A stretch of DNA of 64,000 nucleotides. It comes from Sulfitobacter dubius (GTDB taxonomy: Bacteria; Pseudomonadota; Alphaproteobacteria; Rhodobacterales; Rhodobacteraceae). The notes under the pieces were generated by a model, which worked only from the letters and a program-made list of their open reading frames with translations, ran no database searches and was not told where the DNA came from. The stretch's first letter is position 1. Every line of letters begins with the position of its first letter. This document shows, piece after piece, positions 16,466-25,152 of this stretch. The DNA is taken from the NCBI RefSeq assembly GCF_900113435.1, contig NZ_FOPG01000003.1:310001-374000 (forward strand), in the 5' to 3' direction. A program made the position numbers and the translations under genes.

Positions 16466-18496
16466 TCAGTTCAGCGGCCAGGGCAGATCGACTGCGCCTT
16501 GCAGCAGACCCGGCGGGAAATCACGGTTGAGCGCACCGGCCATGACGCACATCAGCGCGATGCCGCAGGCCGTCAGGATCAGGGTTTTCGGCCAATGCGC
16601 CTGTGCACGAACCCGCAGGAAGCTGATCAAAAAACCCAAGAGCGCGAGGATGAAGCCGACGAAGTATGTGGCGACGATCAGCCCCACGAACCACGCCAGC
16701 GTGCTCCAGAGGCCATAGGGCGCATCCGCGTCCTCGCCCGAGACTTCCTTGTCGGCAAAGATCGGATCGCGTTCGGGGCGCAGGATCATCTGCACCAGCA
16801 AGATCAGCAGTGCGGCCAAGGCGATGCCCCCCACAACCAGTGGCACGATCTTGTCGGTCATGTTGTAGTCAGGGATCAGCGAGGCATTGATCAGCGCGGC
16901 CACCACGTAGCCCATGATGATCAGCAAAAAGACCAGCGGCGCGCGTTTTGAGCCGGACTGCACATCGCCTTCGGCCATGATCGACTTGGCCTGGCGCAGG
17001 CCCAGCACGACCGAGACCACGGTGATGATCAGCAGCACGATGACGATAGGGGAGAAGATATAATCCATGCCTTCCTCAAAGGATTTGCGGAACCGGAAAG
17101 ACGCGATCTGAAACGCTTGGTTCGAGAATTTCTCGACCGGGTTGGACAGCACGAAACCGATGAGGAAAGCCGGGCGCGACCAGTCAAAGCGGCGCAGGAA
17201 GATGCCGATCAGCCCGATCAGGAAGAGCGCGAGGATGTCTTCGAAGTTCTGCCCGGACTGGAACGCCGCGAAGGAGATCAGCATAAAGAGGAAAGGCGCG
17301 AGGTAGGTGAAGCGGATCGTGGTCAGCTTGGCGATTCCGCCCGAGGCCGCGATGCACAGCAGCGTGCCGACGACATTGGCCAGCGCCAGCAGCCAGACAA
17401 TCGAATAGGTGATGTCGAGGTTGTCGCGCAGCATCGAGGGGCCGACTTCGATCTCGCCGGAACCCAGCAAGGCGATAGCCCCGATGAAGATCGCCATGGA
17501 GCCAGAGCCGGGAATGCCGAACAGCAGGGTAGGGACCAAGCCGCCGCCCTCTTTCGCGTTGTTCGAGCTTTCCGGCCCGATCACGCCACGCACTTCGCCC
17601 TTGCCGAAGTTCGATTTGTCTTTCGTCGTTTGAACCGCGTGCCCATAGGCAATCCAGTCCACGACCGAGCCACCAAGCCCGGGGATAACGCCCACGACCA
17701 CGCCGATCAACGAGCAGCGCACCGACAGCCATTTGTTGGCAACCCAGTCACGCACGCCTTCGCCCCAGCCCGCGCCGAGTTTGGCTTCTTTGGAAATCGC
17801 CCGGTCTTGGCGCAGAAGCGAAACGATTTCTGGTACGGCAAAGATGCCAAGGCCCACGATCACCAGTTTCAAGCCGTCCGTGAGGTAGGGGATGTCATAG
17901 GTCGCCATCCGCAGGGAGCCGCCCGCATCAGCCTCACCGATGGTGCCGATGAGCAGGCCGAGGCCCGCGGCCGCCAGACCTTTGAGCGCCACGCGCCCGG
18001 CCAACACCGCGACCATCGACAGGCCGAGGATCGAGATCATCAGCATCTCGGGCAGGCCGAAGGACAGCACGATGGGACGCGCAACAACGATGAACAACGT
18101 CAGGAAAGCCGCGCCGACCAGCCCGCCGAAAAGCGAAGAGGTAAAGGCCGCAGATAGCGCCCGCGCGGCTTGGCCTTTCTTGGCCATCGGAAAGCCATCG
18201 AGCACCGTGGCTTGGCTGGCCGAAGACCCGGGGATGCCCATCAGGACCGAGGCAAAGGTGTCAGAGGTTGGCACCACGGCGACCATGCCAATCATCAGCG
18301 CCAGACCCAGCACCGGGTCCATGCCGAACATGAAGGGCAAGAGCAGAGACAATCCCGCGATCCCACCGAGGCCGGGAAAGACGCCGACAGCCAGGCCCAT
18401 GACGACGCCCAACACCAGATATCCCAGTACTATAGGTTGCAAAATTAGAGCCCATGCCTGGCCAAGCGCAGGCAGAGCGGTTGCGAACAGATCCAT
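16466..18496 (-). CDS. tctA: Tripartite tricarboxylate transporter, TctA-TctB fused permease
   Basis: 676 residues: a full TctA (about 1-505) followed in frame by a TctB-like four-helix domain (about 520-676). TctA hallmarks are two PGLGG repeats, VFPGLGGIAGLSLLLPF near residue 40 and VIPGLGGSVVDWIAYGHAVQ in the second half, plus GIPGSSASQATVLDGFPMAK and LLFGIPGSGSMAIF. The C-terminal part has the TctB-type order of helices separated by a charged loop (RPERDPIFADKEVSGEDADA). With TctC it forms a secondary, binding-protein-dependent tricarboxylate importer. No separate tctB gene is present. Confidence 0.9.
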   Translation of the reverse strand: MDLFATALPALGQAWALILQPIVLGYLVLGVVMGLAVGVFPGLGGIAGLSLLLPFMFGMDPVLGLALMIGMVAVVPTSDTFASVLMGIPGSSASQATVLDGFPMAKKGQAARALSAAFTSSLFGGLVGAAFLTLFIVVARPIVLSFGLPEMLMISILGLSMVAVLAGRVALKGLAAAGLGLLIGTIGEADAGGSLRMATYDIPYLTDGLKLVIVGLGIFAVPEIVSLLRQDRAISKEAKLGAGWGEGVRDWVANKWLSVRCSLIGVVVGVIPGLGGSVVDWIAYGHAVQTTKDKSNFGKGEVRGVIGPESSNNAKEGGGLVPTLLFGIPGSGSMAIFIGAIALLGSGEIEVGPSMLRDNLDITYSIVWLLALANVVGTLLCIAASGGIAKLTTIRFTYLAPFLFMLISFAAFQSGQNFEDILALFLIGLIGIFLRRFDWSRPAFLIGFVLSNPVEKFSNQAFQIASFRFRKSFEEGMDYIFSPIVIVLLIITVVSVVLGLRQAKSIMAEGDVQSGSKRAPLVFLLIIMGYVVAALINASLIPDYNMTDKIVPLVVGGIALAALLILLVQMILRPERDPIFADKEVSGEDADAPYGLWSTLAWFVGLIVATYFVGFILALLGFLISFLRVRAQAHWPKTLILTACGIALMCVMAGALNRDFPPGLLQGAVDLPWPLN

Positions 18497-18534
18497 CGCA
18501 CCGACCTCGAAATGTTAGATTAAAGGGAGGGGGT

Positions 18535-18557
18535 GGCCCCGGGGCGCGCCCGGGGCC
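18535..18557 (-). terminator. GC-rich hairpin between tctC and tctA
   Basis: Perfect 9-bp stem (GGCCCCGGG / CCCGGGGCC) with a 5-base loop, in the 74-bp gap after the tctC stop. There is no long U-run after it in the transcript direction, so it is either a weak terminator or an mRNA-stabilising end that raises binding-protein levels over permease. Confidence 0.55.
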
Positions 18558-18570
18558 GAGAGGGTTCCGC

Positions 18571-19647
18571 TTACTTCAGCGAAACGCCATAGGCTTCTTG
18601 CAGCCAGTTCGTTACGAAGGCTTTCGCCTCTGCAGAGACGGTCGTGCCGCGCTGTGTTGCCTTGGCTGCGCCTTCACCTACGAAGACGGGGTATTTCCCG
18701 ACGCGTTTCTCGGCGATTTGGGCGAAATCTTCGCGGTTGCGCACCGCGTCGAAGGCTGCCGTGTAGGTCTCGATCACGTCATCGGGCGTCCCTGCGGGCA
18801 GAAAGGCGATCTTTTGCACCGGAAAACCTGCGATAAAGAAGGCTTTCCACGCGTCCCAAGCCTCACCTTCGGTGGCGCAGCCTTCAGTGGCTTCGCAGAC
18901 TTCCTTAAAGGTCAGGATGTCGGGGAAGGTGGGGTCGCGAACGATGTTGCCGCCTTCGTCCAGCGCGCCCCATGTCATCATCGGCACGGCTTGACCCTTT
19001 TCGACCAGATCGGCAGAGGCACCGAGGTAGCTCGACGAGGTCTGGTAGTCGATCGTGGCCTCGCCGCGTTCAAACATAAGACGGCCATCGCCACGGCCCT
19101 TGATGCCAAAGACCGGCTCGACATTCATGCCCAGCATCTCCCATGCCAGCAGCGGCACGAGGTCAAGGCGCGTGGCCCCCTGCGAACCGTAGATGAAGTT
19201 GACGTCTTTAAGGTTATTGGCGGTGCCGTCGAATTTTTCGCCGTCCGAGGGGTTCAGATAGGCGACGCCCCCGGTGCCCGATGCCATGACAGGCTTCCAG
19301 TCGCTGTACTCATAGCGCACACGCGGATCGTCGAGCAAATAGGGGAACTGGGTCGAGCCGGAGGTGCCGAAAAGAACCGTGCCCTCGTCATGCTCTTGCT
19401 CTTGGAACCAGTTGGCACCTTTGGTTGAACCCGCGCCCGGCATGAATTTGACCACGACGGTGGGGTTGCCCGGAAGTTCCTCGGACAGGAGCGGCGCAAA
19501 GAAGTTGGCCCATTTAGCCGATCCCCCCGTTTCCGAGAAGGGGATGACCCACTCGATTGTCTTGCCTGCAAAGTCGACCTCGGCCAGCGCCGGGGCGGCG
19601 AGGCAGGCGGCGGATGCAGCGGTTGCGGCGAAATACTTGATAGTCAT
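18571..19647 (-). CDS. tctC: Tricarboxylate-binding periplasmic protein, TctC/Bug family
   Basis: 358 residues with a classic signal peptide (lysine at 4, hydrophobic Ala-rich core, AxA cleavage at about residue 22: PALAEVDF). The mature start DFAGKTIEWVIPFSETGGSAKWANF is the ligand-binding loop of TTT receptors, followed by MPGAGSTKGANWF. It is somewhat longer than many Bug proteins (about 300-330). It is first in the operon with the TctAB fusion and divergent from the two-component system tctDE, the usual TctCBA arrangement. Confidence 0.88.
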   Translation of the reverse strand: MTIKYFAATAASAACLAAPALAEVDFAGKTIEWVIPFSETGGSAKWANFFAPLLSEELPGNPTVVVKFMPGAGSTKGANWFQEQEHDEGTVLFGTSGSTQFPYLLDDPRVRYEYSDWKPVMASGTGGVAYLNPSDGEKFDGTANNLKDVNFIYGSQGATRLDLVPLLAWEMLGMNVEPVFGIKGRGDGRLMFERGEATIDYQTSSSYLGASADLVEKGQAVPMMTWGALDEGGNIVRDPTFPDILTFKEVCEATEGCATEGEAWDAWKAFFIAGFPVQKIAFLPAGTPDDVIETYTAAFDAVRNREDFAQIAEKRVGKYPVFVGEGAAKATQRGTTVSAEAKAFVTNWLQEAYGVSLK

Positions 19648-19797
19648 TGGTGTCCTCCCGTAGACATTCTGTATCGGTCAGACTTTCACGCCTGCCGTAA
19701 TTCGTATTTGTTTCAGGGAACGAATCCCTCCTCCAACACGGGCACACTGCCTTTCCAACCTTGCGCGAAACTTGCGCATCAGGATTAAGTTTTAATC

Positions 19798-20469
19798 ATG
19801 CGCATTGCAGTCATCGAAGACAATGAGGCTCTGGCACAGGGAATTGCCCATCGCTTGCGCGATCGGGGCCATGCGGTGGACCTGCTGCATGACGGGGAAG
19901 ATGCTGACATTTTCTTGCGACATGAGGGGGCTGACCTGATCGTGCTGGACTGTAACTTGCCCGGTTGTGACGGGCTGGAAGTTCTGAGCCGTCTGCGCCG
20001 CCGCGGCGATGGCACCCCAGTGATCCTGCTGACCGCGCGGGCGGAGACTTCAGAGCGGGTGGCCGGGCTGGATGCCGGGGCCGATGATTATCTGACCAAG
20101 CCCTTCGAGATGGATGAGTTGGAGGCGCGATTGCGGGCCATGGCGCGGCGCAAGAACCTTGAGTTCGCCTCCCGCGACGCGCTCGGCCCCTTGGTCTTTG
20201 ACCGAACCAACCGCCAGTTGTTGAAGGACGAACAGCCCTTGGCGTTCCCTCGTAAAGAACTGGCGACCTTGGAATGCCTGCTGGAACGGCGTGGCCGCAT
20301 CGTGTCGAAATCCCAGTTGATCACCCATGTCTACGGCACCGGGGCCGAGCAGGAAGACAGCGCCATCGAGCCGCATGTGTCGCGTCTTCGCAAACGGTTG
20401 GAGCCTTTCGGCATCCGCATCAAAGCCGCCCGTGGGCTGGGCTATATGCTTGAAGTCGACAGCGCATGA
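19798..20469 (+). CDS. tctD: Response regulator, OmpR family (TctD-like)
   Basis: 223 residues. Receiver domain: acidic pair E7-D8, phospho-acceptor D51 in IVLDCNLPGCDG, Thr/Ser in LLTARAE, and Lys101 in LTKPFEMDE. The C-terminal winged helix includes FPRKELATLECLLERRGRIV and SAIEPHVSRLRKRLEPFGI. It is divergent from tctC (150-bp gap), so it most likely activates the tct operon in response to its ligand, as known for TctD/TctE. Its stop overlaps the kinase start (ATGA). Confidence 0.88.
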   Translation: MRIAVIEDNEALAQGIAHRLRDRGHAVDLLHDGEDADIFLRHEGADLIVLDCNLPGCDGLEVLSRLRRRGDGTPVILLTARAETSERVAGLDAGADDYLTKPFEMDELEARLRAMARRKNLEFASRDALGPLVFDRTNRQLLKDEQPLAFPRKELATLECLLERRGRIVSKSQLITHVYGTGAEQEDSAIEPHVSRLRKRLEPFGIRIKAARGLGYMLEVDSA

Positions 20470-21836
20470 CCTCGATGTCGCTGCGCTCTCGGCTTTTCAT
20501 GTTGATCCTGCCGCCGCTGCTGCTGCTTTCGATCGTTCTGGGGTTTTGGCGCTTCGAAGTGGCGCAGCGCACCTCTGAAACCCTGTTTGACCGTAGCCTG
20601 CTGGCCGCAGCTTTGGCGATCTCACGCGATGTGGCGATTTCTGGTGGGGATGCGCTTTCGCCCAGCACGCGGGATTTCGTCTCGGATGCCGGGGGCGGTG
20701 AGCTTTTTTACCACGTCACGGGTCCCGGGGGCATTTACATCACCGGCTATGCCTATCCGCCCGTTTCCGGCGGCCGAACGGGCGAGGAGATGCTGAACTA
20801 CACGATGGCTGAGTATCGGGGCGAGCCTGTGCGGGTTTTGCGGATGCGAGAGAGCACGACCATCGGCAACCTGACGGACGATACGATTGTCACGGTCTGG
20901 CAAAGGGACAGTGATCGCAATGCTTTCGCCGCCGCCTTGGCGCGCCGCGCGGCGGCGTTAATCGCCAGTCTGATGGCGGCCCTTGCTTTGGTGGTCTGGT
21001 TCGGGGTGAAGATCGGCCTGCGCCCCTTGAACGATTTGCAAGATGCGATCCAACACCGATCCCCCGATGACCTGCGCGATATCCGCCGCCCGGTCCCGGC
21101 TGAAGTCTTTGGTATTGTCGCCACATTGAACCGGCTTTTCGGGCAGGTGCGCCAGAGCATTGAGGACCATCAGGTCTTTATCTCCAACGCCGCGCATCAG
21201 CTGCGCAACCCCGCCTCCGCACTTTTGTCATTGGCCGAGGTTTTGCCGGATGTCAGCGACCCGCAAGAGCGTCGCCTGCGCGAACGCGAATTGATTGCCG
21301 CCGCACGTAAATCGGCGCGGCTCGCCAATCAGTTGTTGTCTCTTGAACGGTTGCGTTACGACGAGGCACCAACATTCGACGCGCTAGAGCTCAACGCTGT
21401 CGCTGCCGAAGTCTGCAGTGACTTTGCCCCGACGGTCCTGTCGCGGGACATTGGCTTTGGCTTCGAGCCATATCCTGCCCCGTTACCGGTGAATGGTGAT
21501 AGCGTGCTGCTGGGTGAGGCGATCACCAATCTAGTTGAAAACGCGCTGTCCCATGGGGGTCCAGGCCTCTCCGCGATCCGCGTGAGCACCGTGGCCGAGA
21601 CGGGGTATGCGGTGCTGACCGTACAAGATGACGGCATCGGCATCCCCAAAGACAGCACGCAGGCCGCGTTTCAACGGTTCGGTCAATTGAGCGAAGGGGA
21701 GGGCAGCGGGCTTGGGCTTGCCATCGTTCAGGATGTCCTGCGCCGTCACGGTGGTGACGTCGAGCTGTTGCCGCAGGATCGGGGGTTGGTCGTGCGGTTG
21801 AAAGTTCCGTTGGTGTCGCCGGTCGCAAAGCCCTGA
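20466..21836 (+). CDS. tctE: Sensor histidine kinase (TctE-like)
   Basis: 456 residues. Membrane helices at about 9-28 and 161-180 enclose a periplasmic sensor region of about 130 residues. After a short linker comes the H-box with His244 (SNAAHQLRNPASAL), then N-box VENALSHGG, G1 VQDDGIGIP and G2 SGLGLAIV. This is the TctE/QseC-type arrangement. An alternative start at the fourth codon (Met4) exists. It is the last gene of the pair; about 420 bp without a recognisable gene follow. Confidence 0.88.
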   Translation: MTSMSLRSRLFMLILPPLLLLSIVLGFWRFEVAQRTSETLFDRSLLAAALAISRDVAISGGDALSPSTRDFVSDAGGGELFYHVTGPGGIYITGYAYPPVSGGRTGEEMLNYTMAEYRGEPVRVLRMRESTTIGNLTDDTIVTVWQRDSDRNAFAAALARRAAALIASLMAALALVVWFGVKIGLRPLNDLQDAIQHRSPDDLRDIRRPVPAEVFGIVATLNRLFGQVRQSIEDHQVFISNAAHQLRNPASALLSLAEVLPDVSDPQERRLRERELIAAARKSARLANQLLSLERLRYDEAPTFDALELNAVAAEVCSDFAPTVLSRDIGFGFEPYPAPLPVNGDSVLLGEAITNLVENALSHGGPGLSAIRVSTVAETGYAVLTVQDDGIGIPKDSTQAAFQRFGQLSEGEGSGLGLAIVQDVLRRHGGDVELLPQDRGLVVRLKVPLVSPVAKP

Positions 21837-22254
21837 TACAAACTGCGCGCTGCTCTAATCCGTGTACTCAGTTACATAGGTCAAATGCATCGATCCTGTC
21901 GACCGCATCGTGGTTTGGTGCAGACTTTCCGTTCTAAATCAAATTCGCTTGCTTGCAGGTATTTAGTTTCATGCAATTCGGTTTGTGGTCTGCAAGCGGC
22001 GCATAGGGAGCGGCAAGGCGACAGAGTTTCGATGGTGCGACAAAGCCGTTCTAAACTTGGGGAAAGGATTAAACGTAAGACGCTCGAAACGCGGCGCTTG
22101 CATCACAGACAACGCCCCGCATAGTCAAACCAATCAGATGAGCCGAACTCTCTCTTAGTGTCGGCCGCCATTGGTCCCCAAAACCTTGACGGCGGACAGG
22201 GCTAGGGAATGCGCTGTGTTTCCCTCCCAGCGGTCACTGACTGCGCGTCCCAGT
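21837..22254. other. Non-coding stretch downstream of tctE
   Basis: 418 bp between tctE and the convergent AraC gene. I see no gene I can support. A 44-codon minus-strand ORF (about 21975-22109) is highly basic but resembles nothing I recognise. The base composition is visibly less GC-rich than the neighbours between 21850 and 21960. No U-tract hairpin was found. Confidence 0.5.
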
Positions 22255-23232
22255 TCACATGCGCTTACAAGGCGTGTGGCCAAATCGAGTGCGGTAGTAG
22301 GATGCAAAGCGACCCATGTGCGAGAAGCCGCAAGAATAGGCGGCTTCGGAAACGCTGGGCACGTCACGCCGGGCATGGAGCAGGTAATGCGCCGCGTCCA
22401 ATCGGGTGTCGCGCAAGACCTGCATCGGTGTCTTTTGGAAAACCCGCAGAAACGATTTTTGCAGCGTACGGACATTCACTTCGGCAGCGGCTGCGATATC
22501 AAGCACTGTGATCTGTTCGGCTAGGTTGGCATGCATGAACTCGAGCGCATGGCGGATGTCGCGGGGTCTGGTGCCGCCGTCGGATCGGGCAATTATATGA
22601 GAAATATTGCTCCGTTGGAGTGTCAGTAACGCATAAACCAAATCGTGCTCAACCTGCAGGTCCATGCCCGAAAGGGGGCGCTGAAACAGCCCGCCGTTTT
22701 CAATCGCAGCCGCGCATGCGGCAAAGGCGCGTTGCAGTTTTTTACCGTTGGGTCGTGTGAAATCGACCTTCATATCAAAGCGAATCGGGCCGGGAGGCGG
22801 TGCCCCTGTGAGATTGCGGGCAACGGTCTCAAGATGTGCACTATCGATCTGGAACAAGAGCTTTTGACAGCTTTCCCCCCACCGCAAAAGCGCAGAGCGG
22901 TCAGGGTTCAAAATCGTCCCCACGCCGACATGCGCAGTCATCTCGTCGCCCCGGTGCGCGACGCTGGCTTTGCCCGACAATGGCATCTGGAACAAATAGA
23001 AAGAGCCCAATTCGCCCGGATCAACGGTGACCTCGGCTCCGTAAGATAGATAATTCACCGATAAATGCTGCCCGCGCACTGCGTTGTGGGTCACTGAAAG
23101 CTGTGAATTGCGATTGCTCACATCCAACCGGTGATCGCAGAACCTTTGCGACACTTTAAAGCGCGCCTCGTCAAGATCGCGCGTGCGCAAGACAGGATGG
23201 TTTGAAAAGTATGACTGGCGGTGCAGTGACAT
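22255..23232 (-). CDS. AraC family transcriptional regulator
   Basis: 325 residues, the size of the AraC-binding-domain-like N-domain regulators. The C-terminal double HTH is clear: ITVLDIAAAAEVNVRTLQKS and VFQKTPMQVLRDTRLDAAHYL, then VSEAAYSCGFSHMGRFASYYR. The overall layout is that of aromatic-catabolism regulators such as AndR. It is divergent from the cupin-hydrolase-cupin-monooxygenase operon across 157 bp, so it probably activates that operon. The start codon ATG 23232 has AAGGAG at a rather long distance (14 bases). Confidence 0.85.
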   Translation of the reverse strand: MSLHRQSYFSNHPVLRTRDLDEARFKVSQRFCDHRLDVSNRNSQLSVTHNAVRGQHLSVNYLSYGAEVTVDPGELGSFYLFQMPLSGKASVAHRGDEMTAHVGVGTILNPDRSALLRWGESCQKLLFQIDSAHLETVARNLTGAPPPGPIRFDMKVDFTRPNGKKLQRAFAACAAAIENGGLFQRPLSGMDLQVEHDLVYALLTLQRSNISHIIARSDGGTRPRDIRHALEFMHANLAEQITVLDIAAAAEVNVRTLQKSFLRVFQKTPMQVLRDTRLDAAHYLLHARRDVPSVSEAAYSCGFSHMGRFASYYRTRFGHTPCKRM

Positions 23233-23389
23233 GATGATCGATTATACTCCTTAGATGCAGGCTAGAGAGAACCATGGTTATTTCAAGCTTAAAGCATCCG
23301 GCGCAAACTTACGTTCGTTTTCTGGATAACCGGTTTGGCACCTTCTGGTGCAGTGTCTGTAAAAAGTTTCACCAAAACGGGGTATCAAG

Positions 23390-23839
23390 ATGAAAAACGC
23401 TGTCACCAAAGCCAATCGTGGATTGAACGATCATAGCTGGAATGTCGTAGGGCAAACCTATGTTCCAAAGCTCTATAGCGAGGAGACATTTGTTTGGCAT
23501 GCCGCGCTTCCTGCCGACAGTTTTGTGCCGCCACACATCCATCCCCATCAAGATGAATGGATCTATGTGCTTGAGGGTGACCTTGAAATTGAGTTTGGGC
23601 CGGAGCTGCATAAAGCCGGGCCGGGCGACACGATAAAAATGCCCCGCGGCGAAGCGCATGGCATATTCAACCGTTCTGGCAAGCCTGCCAACTGCATCTT
23701 TGGGGTGGCCCCCTCCCGTAAGCTTTACGAGCTTTTTATTGAGTTGGACGGTGTCACTGATCCTGCGGAACTGGTGCGGATTTCGGCGCTGTATGAGGTC
23801 GATTTCCTGCCGCCTCCTGATGCGCCAGAGCAGGGTTAA
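23390..23839 (+). CDS. Cupin domain protein (metal-binding, possible dioxygenase) 1
   Basis: 149 residues forming one cupin barrel. Motif 1 has metal ligands in PPHIHPHQDEWIYVLEGD (H-x-H-x3-E/D, G), and motif 2 in PGDTIKMPRGEAHGIFNRSG (His). Such small cupins include ring-cleaving dioxygenases, but also many non-enzymatic forms; here all expected metal ligands are present. It is first gene of an operon whose third gene is its paralogue (same HIHP..DE and PRG..HGIFN blocks), suggesting a heterodimer or two successive steps. Confidence 0.75.
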   Translation: MKNAVTKANRGLNDHSWNVVGQTYVPKLYSEETFVWHAALPADSFVPPHIHPHQDEWIYVLEGDLEIEFGPELHKAGPGDTIKMPRGEAHGIFNRSGKPANCIFGVAPSRKLYELFIELDGVTDPAELVRISALYEVDFLPPPDAPEQG

Positions 23840-23842
23840 ACA

Positions 23843-24685
23843 ATGCAGTCAATGGATTGGGATGATGCTTTTGCCAATATGGCATATGTGGAAAATTCTC
23901 ATTTGTTGCCGGATTTTTGGGCAAACCGCGCCGCAAGTTATCGCGCGGAATTGTCGGATCGGCGGCTAGAGGAAGACATCCCTTACGGCGATGAGCCACG
24001 TCAGAAGCTTGATATCGTCTGGCCCGACGGCGCTCCGAAAGGTCTTGCAGTTTTTGTGCATGGCGGATTTTGGATGCGCTTGAATAAATCTCACTGGACG
24101 GACTTTGCGGAAGGAATGCGAGCTGCGGGGTGGGCCGTGTGCATCCCTAGCTATACATTAACCCCGCAGGCCCGAATTGCGCAGATCACCCGCGAAATTG
24201 GCCGGGCGATTACCGTGGCTGCCGCGCGCGTGGACGGGCCGATCCATCTGGCCGGGCATTCAGCGGGCGGGCATCTGGCGACGCGGATGCTGTGCGATGA
24301 CTGCCCCCTCGAGCCGGAAGTGCAGGCGCGCATTAAGCATACGTTGTCGATCAGCGGGCTCCATGATTTGCGCCCTTTGATGCACACGAAGATGAATGAG
24401 ACGCTGAAACTTGATGCACAGGAGGCGCGCGCCGAAAGTGCCGTGCTGCGTGATCCCGTTTGCGCGGGTACGTTGACCTGCTGGGTGGGCGGGGGCGAGC
24501 GGCCTGAATTCATCCGGCAAACCAGTCTATTGCCCATGATGTGGCAAGGTCTGGGCGTCGCAGCGCGGCATCACATAGAGGGCTCGCATAATCACTTCAC
24601 AGTTCTTGAGGGCCTCAAACTGCGAAACACGCCAATTACTGACGCTTTCCTAGGCAGCGCAAAACTTAAAGGAACCGACACATGA
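23843..24685 (+). CDS. Alpha/beta hydrolase, formamidase-like
   Basis: 280 residues in the BD-FAE/arylformamidase-like group. The oxyanion motif is VFVHGGFW (HGGxW, as in kynurenine formamidase), the nucleophile elbow is AGHSAGGHLA (Ser about 140), and the acid and final His lie toward the C-terminus (HIEGSHNHFTVLEGL). This family hydrolyses N-formyl or N-acyl aryl amides. It lies between two cupin genes, with ATGA overlap to the second cupin, so it probably removes an N-formyl or acyl group produced by an oxidative step of this pathway. Confidence 0.75.
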   Translation: MQSMDWDDAFANMAYVENSHLLPDFWANRAASYRAELSDRRLEEDIPYGDEPRQKLDIVWPDGAPKGLAVFVHGGFWMRLNKSHWTDFAEGMRAAGWAVCIPSYTLTPQARIAQITREIGRAITVAAARVDGPIHLAGHSAGGHLATRMLCDDCPLEPEVQARIKHTLSISGLHDLRPLMHTKMNETLKLDAQEARAESAVLRDPVCAGTLTCWVGGGERPEFIRQTSLLPMMWQGLGVAARHHIEGSHNHFTVLEGLKLRNTPITDAFLGSAKLKGTDT

Positions 24686-25152
24686 CAGAAATGGAAGCTG
24701 GCATTGTTAAATCCCAAGACAGTATGGATGCTATTCGATGGAATATCCTTGGGCAGATTTACGTTCCCAAGCAACTGACGGAGGATTGTTTTTCATGGCA
24801 TGCAACATTGCCGCCGGGGACATTTGTGCCGCCTCACATCCACCCCGAACAGGATGAATTCCTTTATATTCTTGAGGGTAAATTTGATATCCTGCTTGAT
24901 GGCTTGGAAATGATCGCCGAGCCGGGTGACCTTGTAAAACTCCCGCGCGGTATTCCGCATGGCATCTTCAACAAGACGCCTAGTGCGGTCAAAACATTGT
25001 TCTGGGTGACCCCGTCCTTACGGCTTTATGATCTGTTCTGGGCATTGAACAATTTGGGCCCTGACGCCAATCCAGCGGATGTTGTTGCGGTGTCAGCGGC
25101 CCATGCGATTGATTTCCTGCCGCCCCCCGACGAGGAGGGAGATAGCGCATGA
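24682..25152 (+). CDS. Cupin domain protein 2
   Basis: 156 residues, paralogue of the cupin at 23390: FVPPHIHPEQDEFLYILEGK and VKLPRGIPHGIFNKTP carry the same metal-ligand set, and the end again reads AIDFLPPPDE like the first copy's VDFLPPPDA. Both flanks overlap the neighbours by 4 bp (ATGA), showing tight co-translation with the hydrolase and the monooxygenase. Confidence 0.75.
   Translation: MTEMEAGIVKSQDSMDAIRWNILGQIYVPKQLTEDCFSWHATLPPGTFVPPHIHPEQDEFLYILEGKFDILLDGLEMIAEPGDLVKLPRGIPHGIFNKTPSAVKTLFWVTPSLRLYDLFWALNNLGPDANPADVVAVSAAHAIDFLPPPDEEGDSA

Noticed and set aside
19715..19729. AGGGA-N5-TCCCT repeat in the tctC-tctD intergenic region
   Set aside because: Five-base arms and OmpR-type regulators normally bind direct repeats, so chance is likely.
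21975..22109. 44-codon basic minus-strand ORF after tctE, possibly part of an insertion sequence
   Set aside because: I could not tie it to any transposase or find inverted repeats; no evidence beyond an open frame.
23340..23355. GGCACC-TTC-TGGTGC-like repeat, considered as a sigma-54 promoter (TGGCAC...GC)
   Set aside because: The -12 part does not match TTGC, and it is more simply a short inverted repeat in the araC intergenic region.
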